Below are positions 8,194-16,483 of a stretch of 64,000 nucleotides of DNA, one piece after another (position 1 is the stretch's first letter; every line of letters starts with the position of its first letter). The notes beneath the pieces were generated by a model. The model searched no databases, had not been told where the DNA came from, and worked only from the letters and a program-made list of their open reading frames with translations. Made by a program: the position numbers and the translations under genes. The stretch is from NCBI RefSeq assembly GCF_034670125.1, contig NZ_JAXMOC010000003.1, forward strand, positions 186,001 through 250,000, read 5' to 3'. Source of the stretch: Maricaulis sp034670125 (lineage in GTDB: Bacteria; Pseudomonadota; Alphaproteobacteria; Caulobacterales; Maricaulaceae).

Positions 8194-8964
8194 ATGAGCG
8201 AACTCCTTATCCGGCAGTTTCCCTGCCTCTCGGACAATTACGGCTTCCTGGTCCACGATCCGGACAGCGGCGAGACGGCCACCATCGACACGCCGGATGC
8301 CGACCGGATTCTCAGCGAAGCCGAACAGGCGGGGTGGTCAATCACCCAGATCTGGAACACGCACCACCATTTCGACCATGCGGGCGGCAATGAAGCGGTC
8401 CAGGCTGTGACCGGCGCAAAGATAGTGGGGCCGCGCTATGACCGGCATCGCATTCCCGGTATCGCCGTCGAAGTCGAGGACGGCGATGTGATCAGCCTGG
8501 GTCAGCACAAGGCCAAAGTCCTCTACACGCCCGGCCATACAATGGGGCATGTCTGCTATCACCTGCCGATGGATGGAATTGCCTTTGTCGGCGACACCTT
8601 GTTTGCGCTGGGCTGCGGCCGCCTGTTCGAGGGCACGCCGGCAGAGATGTGGCACTCCCTGTCACGACTGGCGGCCCTGCCCGACGAGACCCGCATCTAT
8701 TGCGCCCATGAGTATACCGAGGCCAATGCCCGCTTCGCCCTCAGTGTCGATCCGGACAATCACGACCTGCAGGTCTACGCCGCCATGGTCGAGGGTGAGC
8801 GCGCCCGCGGCGAGCCAACCGTTCCCACAACGATCGCCGCCGAGAAGGCCGCCAACCCCTTCCTCCGCCCGGATGACCCGGCCATTCGTGCCCGCCTCGG
8901 CATGACGACGGATGACGATGAAGACGTCTTTGCCGAAATCCGCCGGAGAAAGGACTCGTTTTGA
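8194..8964 (+). CDS. gloB: Hydroxyacylglutathione hydrolase (glyoxalase II)
   Basis: 256 residues from the ATG at 8194 (in-frame ATG at 8119 would add a non-conserved leader). Metallo-beta-lactamase fold with THHHFDH (56-62) binding the two metals, further ligands in PGHTMGHVCYH and GDTLFALGCGR, and a C-terminal glyoxalase II helical part ending in FAEIRRRKDSF. It hydrolyses S-lactoylglutathione to lactate and glutathione in methylglyoxal detoxification in the cytoplasm. The stop overlaps the TTG start of the next gene. Confidence 0.93.
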   Translation: MSELLIRQFPCLSDNYGFLVHDPDSGETATIDTPDADRILSEAEQAGWSITQIWNTHHHFDHAGGNEAVQAVTGAKIVGPRYDRHRIPGIAVEVEDGDVISLGQHKAKVLYTPGHTMGHVCYHLPMDGIAFVGDTLFALGCGRLFEGTPAEMWHSLSRLAALPDETRIYCAHEYTEANARFALSVDPDNHDLQVYAAMVEGERARGEPTVPTTIAAEKAANPFLRPDDPAIRARLGMTTDDDEDVFAEIRRRKDSF

Positions 8965-9413
8965 CCCGGCCCGAGTTGACCCTGCCCGAGGAGGCTCGCC
9001 GGATCATCGAGACGCTGGGTCTGCAGCAGCACCCGGAAGGCGGATGGTATGTCGAAACCCTGCGCGACCCGGATCCGGCCGGCGGGCGCGACCGGTCAAC
9101 GGCGATCTATTATCTGCTCGCTGCTGGCGAACAATCCCACTGGCACCGGGTCGATGCGGTGGAAATCTGGCACTGGCACGCCGGGTCACCGCTGGAACTG
9201 TCGATCAGCGCCGGCTGCGAAGGCATCACGACATTGATGTTGGGACCGGGCCTGATGGAGGGGCAACGCCCCCAGGGAATCGTACCGGAGGGTGCCTGGC
9301 AAAGCGCACGTTCAAACGGCGCTTGGACCCTGGTCGGGTGCACGGTCGCGCCGGGATTTCGCTTTGACGGGTTTGAACTGGCACCGCCGGGCTGGTCACC
9401 CGACCGGTCCTGA
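8961..9413 (+). CDS. Cupin-5 (DUF985) domain protein
   Basis: 150 residues starting at a TTG that overlaps the gloB stop (TTGA), so coupled to it. The sequence fits the DUF985/cupin-5 family: LGLQQHPEGGWYVETLR near the start, IYYLLAAGEQSHWHRVD (the HxH metal-like motif), EIWHWHAGSPLEL, then PGFRFDGFELAPPGW at the end. The full family length is present. Members are small cupins of uncertain role, some proposed to be sugar or nucleotide epimerase-like. The stop is immediately followed by the end of the convergent gene at 9414. Confidence 0.85.
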   Translation: MTRPELTLPEEARRIIETLGLQQHPEGGWYVETLRDPDPAGGRDRSTAIYYLLAAGEQSHWHRVDAVEIWHWHAGSPLELSISAGCEGITTLMLGPGLMEGQRPQGIVPEGAWQSARSNGAWTLVGCTVAPGFRFDGFELAPPGWSPDRS

Positions 9414-10160
9414 TCAAGTGGCGCTGGGGTCGCTGAGCAATACCTGGCCAATAAAGTCCGACGAGGGACGACCGCCATATCCCAACAGCGGCGCGATCAC
9501 GACCACCAGAGTGTCGTCCTGGCGGAAGGCGGCAGGCGCATCGCCCAGATCAATCCGCACATGCTCGACACCGCGCAGTCGACGCCGCTCACCCCGGACC
9601 GACTCGAACGCTCGGGCAATCACATGCAGGGTATCGAACTGAACGCCGAGTCCGGCGCGCGGGGCCGGCGCGTAGGCGATCGAAATCGACCGGTCGAGCG
9701 CGGCCGCCATTTCGCTGGCCAGCGCCTCTGCACGCTCTCGCACTTCGTCTGGAGAGCGGGGCGGCGGTGCCAACGCTCCGGCAGGACTGGCGAAATCGGC
9801 GATCACGCCGTCCGGCGATGTCGGCGGAAAATAGGTCGCACCACCAAGGCCGGTCAGCCGGATGACTTCGCGTCCGGTATCGGTGATGAACGCGGTACCG
9901 CCGCCCGGCGCGCGGTCCGGATAGAGCACCAGGACTTCGCTGTCGGGCGCGTCGCGCTCCTGCAGCAAAGCGGCATCGCCGGATCGGTCGAACAGGAAGA
10001 ATTCACCGGTATCGGCGCGCTGGAACCAGCCGGTCACCTGCTCCGCCCGGTCGTTTCGCAACAGGCGGTCGCGCAGGGGATTTTGCATCCCTGTTGCAGC
10101 GCCTGCTGTCAAAGCGGCGATCAGTATGGCGATCAACCAACGCGTCATCCCGACACGCAT
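9414..10160 (-). CDS. Secreted protein of unknown function (possibly DUF4908)
   Basis: 248 residues from the ATG at 10160, preceded by GGCGG; a TTG at 10172 and an ATG at 10148 are in frame. The N-terminus (TRWLIAILIAALTAGAATG) is a good Sec signal peptide. The mature part is mixed alpha/beta with no catalytic motif I can name. It ends with VIAPLLGYGGRPSSDFIGQ. It resembles, from memory, the caulobacterial DUF4908 group, but I am not sure. It stands alone between convergent and same-strand neighbours, 45 bp from phbB. Confidence 0.7.
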   Translation of the reverse strand: MRVGMTRWLIAILIAALTAGAATGMQNPLRDRLLRNDRAEQVTGWFQRADTGEFFLFDRSGDAALLQERDAPDSEVLVLYPDRAPGGGTAFITDTGREVIRLTGLGGATYFPPTSPDGVIADFASPAGALAPPPRSPDEVRERAEALASEMAAALDRSISIAYAPAPRAGLGVQFDTLHVIARAFESVRGERRRLRGVEHVRIDLGDAPAAFRQDDTLVVVIAPLLGYGGRPSSDFIGQVLLSDPSAT

Positions 10161-10205
10161 AATGACCGCCAAGACGGCAAATTTGGGGCAGACACCGGAT
10201 TCATG

Positions 10206-10931
10206 TCAGGCGAGGTACTGTCCGCCATTGATCGTCAGCGTCGAGCCGGTCACAAATCCCGCCTCTTCACTCGCCAGATAGACGCACAAGGCCCCGATCT
10301 CGCCCGCCTCGCCGAGCCGGCCAACCGGAATGCCTGCGACAATGCTTTCGAGCACCTTCTCGGGCACGGCGGCGACCATTTCGGTGTTGATATAGCCCGG
10401 CGTGATGCAGTTGACGGTGATCCCCTTGCGGGCCGTTTCCTGGGCGAGCGCCTTGGTGAAACCGATCACGCCGGCCTTGGCGGCCGAGTAATTGACCTGT
10501 CCCATCTGACCCTTCTGGCCGTTAATCGACGAGATGTTGATGATACGGCCCCAGCCGCGCTCGCGAAGGCCATCGATCAAGGGTCTCGTCACATTGAACA
10601 TCGAGCCCAGATCGACATTGATGACCTCGTCCCACTGGGCCTGGCTCATCTTGTGGAACATCGTATCGCGGGTAATTCCGGCATTGTTCACCAGGATATC
10701 GATCGGGGCGCCGGCCAGCGCCTCGGCCTCGGCCAGGCCGGCGGCGCTCGATTCGAAGCTGCCCACATCGAATTTGACGACCTTGATACCGGTCTCTTCC
10801 GCAAACGCGCGGGCCACGGTTTCATTGCCGGCATAGTTGGCCACCACGGTGTGGCCTGCAGATTTCAACGCGACGCTGATGGCTGCGCCAATGCCGCGCG
10901 TACCACCTGTAACCAAAGCCGTTCGTGTCAT
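10206..10931 (-). CDS. phbB: Acetoacetyl-CoA reductase
   Basis: 241 residues from the ATG at 10931, which has GGGGA in front. Short-chain dehydrogenase with NADP-binding TGGTRGIG (8-15), NNAG (82-85) and catalytic S135, Y148 and K152. The segments GGTRGIGAAI and SSINGQKGQMGQVNYSAAKAG match PhbB/PhaB, which reduces acetoacetyl-CoA to (R)-3-hydroxybutyryl-CoA for polyhydroxybutyrate. The divergent neighbour is the PHB regulator PhaR, which supports the assignment over FabG. A short inverted repeat (GCACC-N6-GGTGC, 10959-10974) sits 28 bases upstream and could be an operator. Confidence 0.9.
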   Translation of the reverse strand: MTRTALVTGGTRGIGAAISVALKSAGHTVVANYAGNETVARAFAEETGIKVVKFDVGSFESSAAGLAEAEALAGAPIDILVNNAGITRDTMFHKMSQAQWDEVINVDLGSMFNVTRPLIDGLRERGWGRIINISSINGQKGQMGQVNYSAAKAGVIGFTKALAQETARKGITVNCITPGYINTEMVAAVPEKVLESIVAGIPVGRLGEAGEIGALCVYLASEEAGFVTGSTLTINGGQYLA

Positions 10932-11098
10932 GATTATCCCCAGGAACCTGTCTGTTTTGCACCGACAGTGGTGCCGATAGCGTTCGCGCTTGCAGCACAC
11001 CGCCTTGAGCGCGTAAACCCTTACATGAAAATGTAGTGCGCCCAAGTCGAACGCAAAACAATCCCGACAATATTTTCGGCGCAAACAGGGAGTATGTG

Positions 11099-11707
11099 GT
11101 GACAAAATCGACCGGCAAAGCCGCGGGCATCGTGATCAAGAAGTATGCGAACCGCCGCCTCTACGACACCTCCACCAGCCAGTATGTAACGCTTGATTAC
11201 CTGCGTGACCTGGTAAAGAAGGGCACCGACTTCCAGGTCGTCGACGCCAAGAGTGGCGACGACCTGACCCGGGGCGTGCTGGCCCAGATCATCTTCGAGG
11301 AGGAATCCCGCGGCGCCAATCTGCTGCCTGTCGACTTCCTTCGCCAGCTGATCGGCTTCTACGGCGACAGCCTGCAGAGCGTGGTGCCGGGTTATCTGCA
11401 GATGTCGATGAACTCCTTCTCGCAACAGCAGGAAGAATTTCGCGACAAGATGACCGACGCGATGGGTTCACCTCAGGCCACCATGGCCATGCTTGAGGAG
11501 CAAACGCGACGCAACATGGAATTGTTCAGCCAGACGATGCGGATGTTCACGCCCTTTTCAGCCGGGGCAATGCCGGGAGCCGGTGCGCCGTCCGAGGCGG
11601 CGTCGGACGGTGATGCGGCAGCGGGCAAACCCGAGGACCTGTCGGCCCTGCGTGAGGAACTGGATGGTCTGAGAGCCAAGATGGACGAGTTGCTCGACAA
11701 AAAGTGA
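11099..11707 (+). CDS. phaR: Polyhydroxyalkanoate synthesis repressor PhaR
   Basis: 202 residues from the second of two GTG codons (11099), with AGGGAG six bases before it. The N-terminus IVIKKYANRRLYDTSTSQYV is the diagnostic PHB accumulation regulator DNA-binding domain, followed by the PHB_acc domain (LRQLIGFYGDSLQSVVPGYL) and a C-terminal helix rich in Glu, Lys and Leu. PhaR binds PHB granules and DNA, controlling phasin and PHB synthesis genes. It is divergent from phbB with about 167 bp between starts, where both promoters should lie. Confidence 0.93.
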   Translation: MTKSTGKAAGIVIKKYANRRLYDTSTSQYVTLDYLRDLVKKGTDFQVVDAKSGDDLTRGVLAQIIFEEESRGANLLPVDFLRQLIGFYGDSLQSVVPGYLQMSMNSFSQQQEEFRDKMTDAMGSPQATMAMLEEQTRRNMELFSQTMRMFTPFSAGAMPGAGAPSEAASDGDAAAGKPEDLSALREELDGLRAKMDELLDKK

Positions 11708-11769
11708 TCGCCGGACACTTTTGACGGCCACCTGGCACAACCCTCTCACAGGGTTAATGAAATCGTACC

Positions 11770-11800
11770 GAAATGAGCCAACCGGTCCGCCTCGCGGGCC
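11770..11800 (+). terminator. Rho-independent terminator after phaR
   Basis: An 11-bp stem (AACCGGTCCGC, 11770-11780, with GCGGGCCGGTT, 11784-11794, one T-G pair), loop CTC, then TTTGCTTT. It lies 63 bases after the phaR stop. Confidence 0.75.
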
Positions 11801-11852
11801 GGTTTTGCTTTGCGGCCTGCCCGAAATGCCGCAATTGCGGCCAGAATCGTGA

Positions 11853-11867
11853 TTAACGTCTCGTTAA
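11853..11867 (+). promoter_or_regulatory. CtrA-type binding site (TTAA-N7-TTAA)
   Basis: TTAACGTCTCGTTAA matches exactly the TTAA-N7-TTAA consensus for the cell-cycle regulator CtrA of Caulobacterales. It lies 31 bases before the ATG at 11899, a position compatible with overlap of the -35 region. The identification is by motif only. Confidence 0.55.
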
Positions 11868-11898
11868 GAGTTGGCATCCGGCTTGCGATGGAGAGGGC

Positions 11899-12228
11899 AT
11901 GACCACGATCCGCAGCGCATATTCTGTCCCGACCCCGACCAGCCGGCGTATTGAGCCGGCCAGTCGTGTGCGCGGTTCGCAGGATCGTCCGCCGCGGCAG
12001 GACCGGGCCCTCGTCACCGTCCCGACCCCGCAGACGTCCGAGCGCGACAGCGACCGTTCGTTTGTGAGGGCCCGTCCTGCCACGGCGGAAGTCATGGTCC
12101 AGATCATCGGTGATGCCCCGCGTCGCGGCCTCAAGGCGGAGGCCAGCGAGCTCGAACGCTTCCGCCGCACCTACGCAGCCACCAGCGACAAGAAAGCGCC
12201 GCCCCCGATGTGGGAGCGGCGCGCATGA
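11899..12228 (+). CDS. Small basic/proline-rich hypothetical protein
   Basis: 109 residues, unrecognised. A good ribosome binding site (GGAGAGGGC) directly precedes the ATG. The composition is rich in Arg, Pro, Thr and Ser in the first 60 residues, suggesting disorder, followed by a more regular segment (AEVMVQIIGDAPRRGLKAE, 63-81) and a conserved-looking C-terminus ending PPPMWERRA. There is no signal peptide or membrane helix. It follows a CtrA-type box and overlaps a 28-codon ORF by 4 bases. A flagellar or cell-cycle link is possible only by inference from that box. Confidence 0.65.
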   Translation: MTTIRSAYSVPTPTSRRIEPASRVRGSQDRPPRQDRALVTVPTPQTSERDSDRSFVRARPATAEVMVQIIGDAPRRGLKAEASELERFRRTYAATSDKKAPPPMWERRA

Positions 12229-12311
12229 CAATCGCTGTTGCCCAGGCCCGACGCGTCGGCTTCTGGCTCGATGTGAGCCTGGGCGCTGGACTGCTTTTCG
12301 TTCTGCTCTGA
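12225..12311 (+). CDS. Possible 28-residue membrane microprotein
   Basis: The ATG overlaps the stop of the 109-residue gene (ATGA), and the TGA abuts the end of the convergent gene. The peptide begins MTIAVAQARRVGFW and has a hydrophobic C-terminal half (LDVSLGAGLLFVLL) that could insert in the membrane. It has no separate ribosome binding site and would be translated by coupling. It is short enough to occur by chance, so the call is tentative. Confidence 0.35.
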   Translation: MTIAVAQARRVGFWLDVSLGAGLLFVLL

Positions 12312-12707
12312 TCAGCCCTCGCCGCCGACCGCAAGGTCGCGACGGGCCGCCACGATGGTGACGACGAAACCGGCCACGGTATCCATCAACGCCATCAGCG
12401 TCAGCAGGAAGAAGGTCGAGGTCGCAAAGTGACCGACCAGCAGGAAAAGCGCCATCGCGATCACGAAGATCATCATGGACAGGCCGTGATTGATGATCGT
12501 CGCGGTGCCTGACCCGGCCGCCTTGATCAGCTCCATGAAGAGCATGATCATGCCGAGAATGACCAGAAGATCACCCTTCGAGATGGCCAGAGTGCCGGAC
12601 ACCATGTTCACCTCGAACAAGCCTTCGCTCATGTCGGCGCCGGTCGTGTAGGCAACAATCGTGTAGATGACCACCGGAATGATCAAAAGTGGAAATACGT
12701 TGAACAT
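12312..12707 (-). CDS. Conserved hypothetical integral membrane protein
   Basis: 131 residues from the ATG at 12707, chosen because GGGGGAGG lies just upstream; the frame continues upstream but with glycine-rich, unlikely sequence. Four hydrophobic segments are visible (about 1-22, 45-63, 74-97 and 98-118), with the polar loop TTGADMSEGLFEVNMVSG between the first two. The C-terminus is short and basic then acidic. I do not recognise the family. It lies convergent to the CtrA-box genes and is followed upstream by a glycosyltransferase gene on the same strand. Confidence 0.75.
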   Translation of the reverse strand: MFNVFPLLIIPVVIYTIVAYTTGADMSEGLFEVNMVSGTLAISKGDLLVILGMIMLFMELIKAAGSGTATIINHGLSMMIFVIAMALFLLVGHFATSTFFLLTLMALMDTVAGFVVTIVAARRDLAVGGEG

Positions 12708-12861
12708 GGAACCTCCCCCATTGCCGCGGCCACCCCGTCTCTGGGCTTGATTGGCCGCCGTCATACCTAACAATACGCCGTTATCCCCGCCACCGGCCAT
12801 ACGACACTCTCCCCGGTTGTGAAGCGGTCACCTGACTCGCTTCGAAAACAACTTGCGCCGC

Positions 12862-13608
12862 TCAGACTTCATCGCTGCCGCGAGAATTGCGCGCGCGTGA
12901 ATTTAACCACATCACGCCCATCATGTCTGTCAGTGAGGCGAAAAGACGGCCAAAATTCGTATATTTCGACGTTCCGATGGTGCGGTGACGATGGGTGACC
13001 GGCCGGAATTCGCACACATAGCCCTCGCGGATCATCAGAGCTGGCAGGAAACGGTGCTGGTGGTCGAAGAAGGGAAGTTCCAGGTAGGCGGACCGTTTGA
13101 AGGCCTTCAACCCACAGCCCGTATCATTGCAGTTGTCGTTGAGCATGGCCTTGCGGAGGCCATTTCCGGCGCGCGAGGCGAATTTCTTCCAGGCGGAATC
13201 CTGACGGTTGGCCGAACGGTCTCCGCCAACCAAGGCGAGGTTCTCCGGCGCATCTGAACGGGTCAGCGCATCGATCACCGTCGGCAGGTCCACCGGCGGA
13301 TTCTGGCCGTCTCCGTCCACCGTGCAAACCACGGCGCCGTGGGCATGCATGATACCGGTGCGGACTGAGCGGGACTGGCCGGCATTGTGCCGATGGGCGA
13401 TCACCCTGAGCATCGGCAGTTCGGCCTTGGCGTCGACCAGTTCCTGCCGGGTGGTGTCAGTCGAACAATCGTCCACGAACAGGATCTCGAAATCGCGACC
13501 GGCAAGGGCCGCTGCAATCTCGCGAGCCAGCGGCACGACATTGCCGGCCTCGTTATAGGCCGGCACAACAACTGAAATATCGGGAGAATTTGGCGCGGAT
13601 TGGCTCAT
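12862..13608 (-). CDS. Family 2 glycosyltransferase (dolichol-P-mannose synthase-like)
   Basis: 248 residues. GT-A fold with ISVVVPAYNEAGNVVPL at residues 11-27, FVDDCSTD (first aspartate motif), CTVDGDGQNPP (DxD-type, about 94-104) and a CGLKAFKR segment. Such enzymes transfer mannose, glucose or a similar sugar from a nucleotide sugar to a polyprenyl phosphate at the inner face of the membrane. There are no C-terminal membrane helices. It is divergent from an ArnT-type transferase, which would use the polyprenyl-linked sugar; a shared pathway is likely. Confidence 0.87.
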   Translation of the reverse strand: MSQSAPNSPDISVVVPAYNEAGNVVPLAREIAAALAGRDFEILFVDDCSTDTTRQELVDAKAELPMLRVIAHRHNAGQSRSVRTGIMHAHGAVVCTVDGDGQNPPVDLPTVIDALTRSDAPENLALVGGDRSANRQDSAWKKFASRAGNGLRKAMLNDNCNDTGCGLKAFKRSAYLELPFFDHQHRFLPALMIREGYVCEFRPVTHRHRTIGTSKYTNFGRLFASLTDMMGVMWLNSRARNSRGSDEV

Positions 13609-13715
13609 AGGTGTCTGCTTGAGCTTGCGATAACAGGATGCCCGTTACATACCGGGTTTCACTGAAGACGCGAGGGATTTCTCATCCCGCGCTCCAGCAG
13701 AGGGTGTTCGCGGAC

Positions 13716-15575
13716 ATGGTCCGAGCCGATTTGATCACCGATCTTGCCCGTGGCGCCCGCGCCTGGTGGATCATCGGCCTGTTGGCAGCGCTGTCGGCTC
13801 TCGCTGGCGTCTTCACCCTGCCGCCCATTGATCGGGACGAAAGCCGCTACGCCCAAGCCACCGCCCAGATGCTGGAAACCGGGGACTTCATCGCGATCAA
13901 TTATCTCGATGAACCACGCAACAAGAAGCCGGTCGGCATCTACTGGCTGCAGGCCGCTGCCGTTGCCCTGACCTCGGACGCTGACGACCGCGAGATCTGG
14001 GCTTATCGGCTGCCATCGGTTCTGGGAGCGATCCTGGCCGCACTGGCCGCCTTCTGGGGTGGGCAGAGACTGGTCGGTCGCGAAGCTGCTTTCGCCGGTG
14101 CCGCGCTGCTGGCGACGACCGTCCTGCTCGGGATAGAGGGCGGAATAGCCAAGACAGATGCGGTTCTGGTCGGCGTCACGACGCTGGCCATGGCCGCCCT
14201 CGCCAATGCCCGCAGCGGGGCCGGGCCGGGCTGGCGAACGGCCTTGCTGTTCTGGTCAGCGATTGGATTGGGCGCCCTGATCAAGGGACCGATAGCCCCG
14301 ATGGTTGCCGGCCTGACCGCTTTCACCCTGGTCATCTGGGAGCGCAGGATCGGTTGGCTGAAACCGGTTCTGGTCTGGTGGGGACCAATCCTGGCCGGGC
14401 TTATCGTCCTGCCATGGCTGATCTCGATCCAGATTGCCACCGATGGTCAATTCCTGCGCGATGCGCTGGTCGGCGATCTTGGCCCCAAGCTGGTGTCGGG
14501 GCACGAACAACATGGGGGTCTTCCCGGCTATCATCTTCTGGTTCTTCCCCTCGTCTTCTTCCCGGCAACGCTCTTTCTTGTGCCCGGCGCCGGCCGGGTT
14601 GTCGCGGCCCTGCGCGGCGGCGATGAGACACGGGCAAGCAGCGCCCGCTTCCTGATCGCCTGGGCGGTTCCGGCCTGGATCCTGTTCGAGATCCTGCCCA
14701 CCAAACTCCCCCACTACGTCCTGCCACTATATCCAGCGCTGGCACTGGCTGCAGGCTGGGGACTGTTGGAACTGACCAAAGCCACCCACTGGCAGCGTTG
14801 GGCGGGCTGGGCCCTGTTCGCGGTCGGGGCGGCGGCGTTCGCACTCCTCCTGCCCTACTTCTTCATCACCTATGGGAACAACGCCAGCTGGGACGCGATC
14901 CGCCTCGCCCAGGCCGGCTTTGAAGGCGGCTTCCAGTTGGGACTGGACCCCTACGCCGCCGCCTGGGTGTTCGGATCGGGTGCGCTCTTCCTGGCCCTGT
15001 CAGCGGCGACCCTGACCACCGACCGGTTGCGGCCGGGCGTTCTGGCGCTTGTCTTCGCGGTCCTGTCCGGACTGGGCTGGCAAGTGGCGGCCCGAAGCGG
15101 CGCCTTCGCCGAGGCCTATGCGGTCCGCCTGGCCGACCAGGTCCGTGCCGCGCGGGCCTATTCGGAGACGATCACCGGCCTGTCGCCGGACGAAATCGTC
15201 ACCGCCTCCAGCTTCACCGAACCCAGCCTCGCCTTCTCGCTGGGTACGGATACGGTGTTGGGGACAACGGAGGAAGTGCTGGCGTTCGCTGAAAGCCGGG
15301 ACGAGCCGACGATGGTGGTGCTGGATTTGTCGCGGGATGACGCGTTGCGCCGCGGGCTCATGAGCTTTTTTGAATGGCGTCGCGACGACGATGAAGCGCT
15401 GACATCCATGCAATCATGGATCCAGTTTGAGGACAGTGCCGATGTTTGCCACCTCAGCCTGGCGGCCGGAACGAATTATGCGCGCGGAAGCGAGACAACG
15501 TTAGTGCTGGCATGGACAAGATGCGCAGCCGAAAACGAAAACACGCCACACATGCTTCGGAGTGACGACCAATGA
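13716..15575 (+). CDS. ArnT/PMT-type glycosyltransferase (family 39-like)
   Basis: 619 residues from the ATG at 13716; an in-frame ATG at 13638 would add 26 residues without a well-spaced ribosome binding site. It is a multi-pass membrane protein of about 11-12 helices. After the first helix comes PPIDRDESRYAQATAQML, whose DRDE carries the catalytic acid of the PMT_2 family, then DEPRNKKPVGIYWLQ, the ArnT hallmark. A C-terminal soluble part follows. It would transfer a sugar from a polyprenyl phosphate to lipid A or another periplasmic acceptor. It overlaps the next gene by 4 bp. Confidence 0.88.
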   Translation: MVRADLITDLARGARAWWIIGLLAALSALAGVFTLPPIDRDESRYAQATAQMLETGDFIAINYLDEPRNKKPVGIYWLQAAAVALTSDADDREIWAYRLPSVLGAILAALAAFWGGQRLVGREAAFAGAALLATTVLLGIEGGIAKTDAVLVGVTTLAMAALANARSGAGPGWRTALLFWSAIGLGALIKGPIAPMVAGLTAFTLVIWERRIGWLKPVLVWWGPILAGLIVLPWLISIQIATDGQFLRDALVGDLGPKLVSGHEQHGGLPGYHLLVLPLVFFPATLFLVPGAGRVVAALRGGDETRASSARFLIAWAVPAWILFEILPTKLPHYVLPLYPALALAAGWGLLELTKATHWQRWAGWALFAVGAAAFALLLPYFFITYGNNASWDAIRLAQAGFEGGFQLGLDPYAAAWVFGSGALFLALSAATLTTDRLRPGVLALVFAVLSGLGWQVAARSGAFAEAYAVRLADQVRAARAYSETITGLSPDEIVTASSFTEPSLAFSLGTDTVLGTTEEVLAFAESRDEPTMVVLDLSRDDALRRGLMSFFEWRRDDDEALTSMQSWIQFEDSADVCHLSLAAGTNYARGSETTLVLAWTRCAAENENTPHMLRSDDQ

Positions 15576-16483
15576 CCCGCAAGATTGAGATCGTTGAAGT
15601 CGGACCGCGGGACGGGTTGCAGAATGACCCGGCGATGATGTCGACGGATACCAAGATCGAGTTCATCGAACGCCTGATCGGCGCCGGGGTGCGGCGCATG
15701 GAAGCGGCGAGCTTTGTCCATCCCAAATTGGTTCCGGCGATGGCCGACAGCGATGCAGTGATGCAGCGCGTACCGCGTCAGGACGGGGTGAAATATATCG
15801 GCCTGGCGCTCAATGAGCGCGGCATGCGGCGGGCGCTGGAGAATGGCTGCGACGAGGTCAATTACGTCATGGTCGCCTCACCCGGCTTCGGTCTGAAGAA
15901 CCAGAACGCCACGCCGGAACAAACCGCCGACCTGTTCGACCGCATCGCCGTGCTGGCCCATGACGAGGGCGTGCCCGTCTCGGTGACGGTGTCGGTGGCC
16001 TTTGGTGACCCTTTTGATGGCGAGGTTGACCCCCATGTCGTGGCGAGCCTGGCAGCGCGAGCGAAGGCTGCGGGGGCCGTTGAGTTTGCCATGGGCGACA
16101 CGATCGGCGTGGCCGATCCGTGGACCGTCCGCCGGACCCTCGACTTGGTGCGCGCCCAAAGCGGCGACATGAAGATCCGCATGCATTTTCACAACACGCG
16201 CAACACGGCCATGGCCAATATCTTTGCGGCGGTCGAGGCCGGCGTCGATGTCATCGACGCCTCGGTCGGCGGGATTGGCGGCTGCCCGTTTGCGCCTGCC
16301 GCAACCGGCAATGTCGCGACCGAGGACGTGGTCTACATGCTCGAACGCGGCGGTTTTGAAACCGGCCTGGACCTCGGCACGCTGATAGACACCGCGAAAT
16401 GGCTGGAAACTGACGGGTTGAAGCACCCCGTCGACAGCGCCCTGTCTAGAGCGGGCGGCTTTCCGAAACCGTCGACGAACTAG
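15572..16483 (+). CDS. Hydroxymethylglutaryl-CoA lyase family protein
   Basis: 303 residues. HMGL-like TIM barrel with VEVGPRDGLQND near the start (RDGLQ, metal and substrate site), MHFHNTRNTA (HxH metal ligands) and GGIGGCPFAPAATGNVATED (the loop with the catalytic cysteine). HMG-CoA lyase cleaves HMG-CoA to acetyl-CoA and acetoacetate in leucine degradation. The ATG overlaps the ArnT-type gene (ATGA), which is an unexpected partner. Its final 38 bases overlap the end of the convergent glycosyltransferase gene. MvaB is the most likely identity; a related aldolase is possible. Confidence 0.88.
   Translation: MTRKIEIVEVGPRDGLQNDPAMMSTDTKIEFIERLIGAGVRRMEAASFVHPKLVPAMADSDAVMQRVPRQDGVKYIGLALNERGMRRALENGCDEVNYVMVASPGFGLKNQNATPEQTADLFDRIAVLAHDEGVPVSVTVSVAFGDPFDGEVDPHVVASLAARAKAAGAVEFAMGDTIGVADPWTVRRTLDLVRAQSGDMKIRMHFHNTRNTAMANIFAAVEAGVDVIDASVGGIGGCPFAPAATGNVATEDVVYMLERGGFETGLDLGTLIDTAKWLETDGLKHPVDSALSRAGGFPKPSTN

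Noticed and set aside
9561..11036. 491-codon plus-strand frame opposite the secreted protein and phbB
   Set aside because: Antisense of phbB, whose catalytic residues are intact; no protein family visible.
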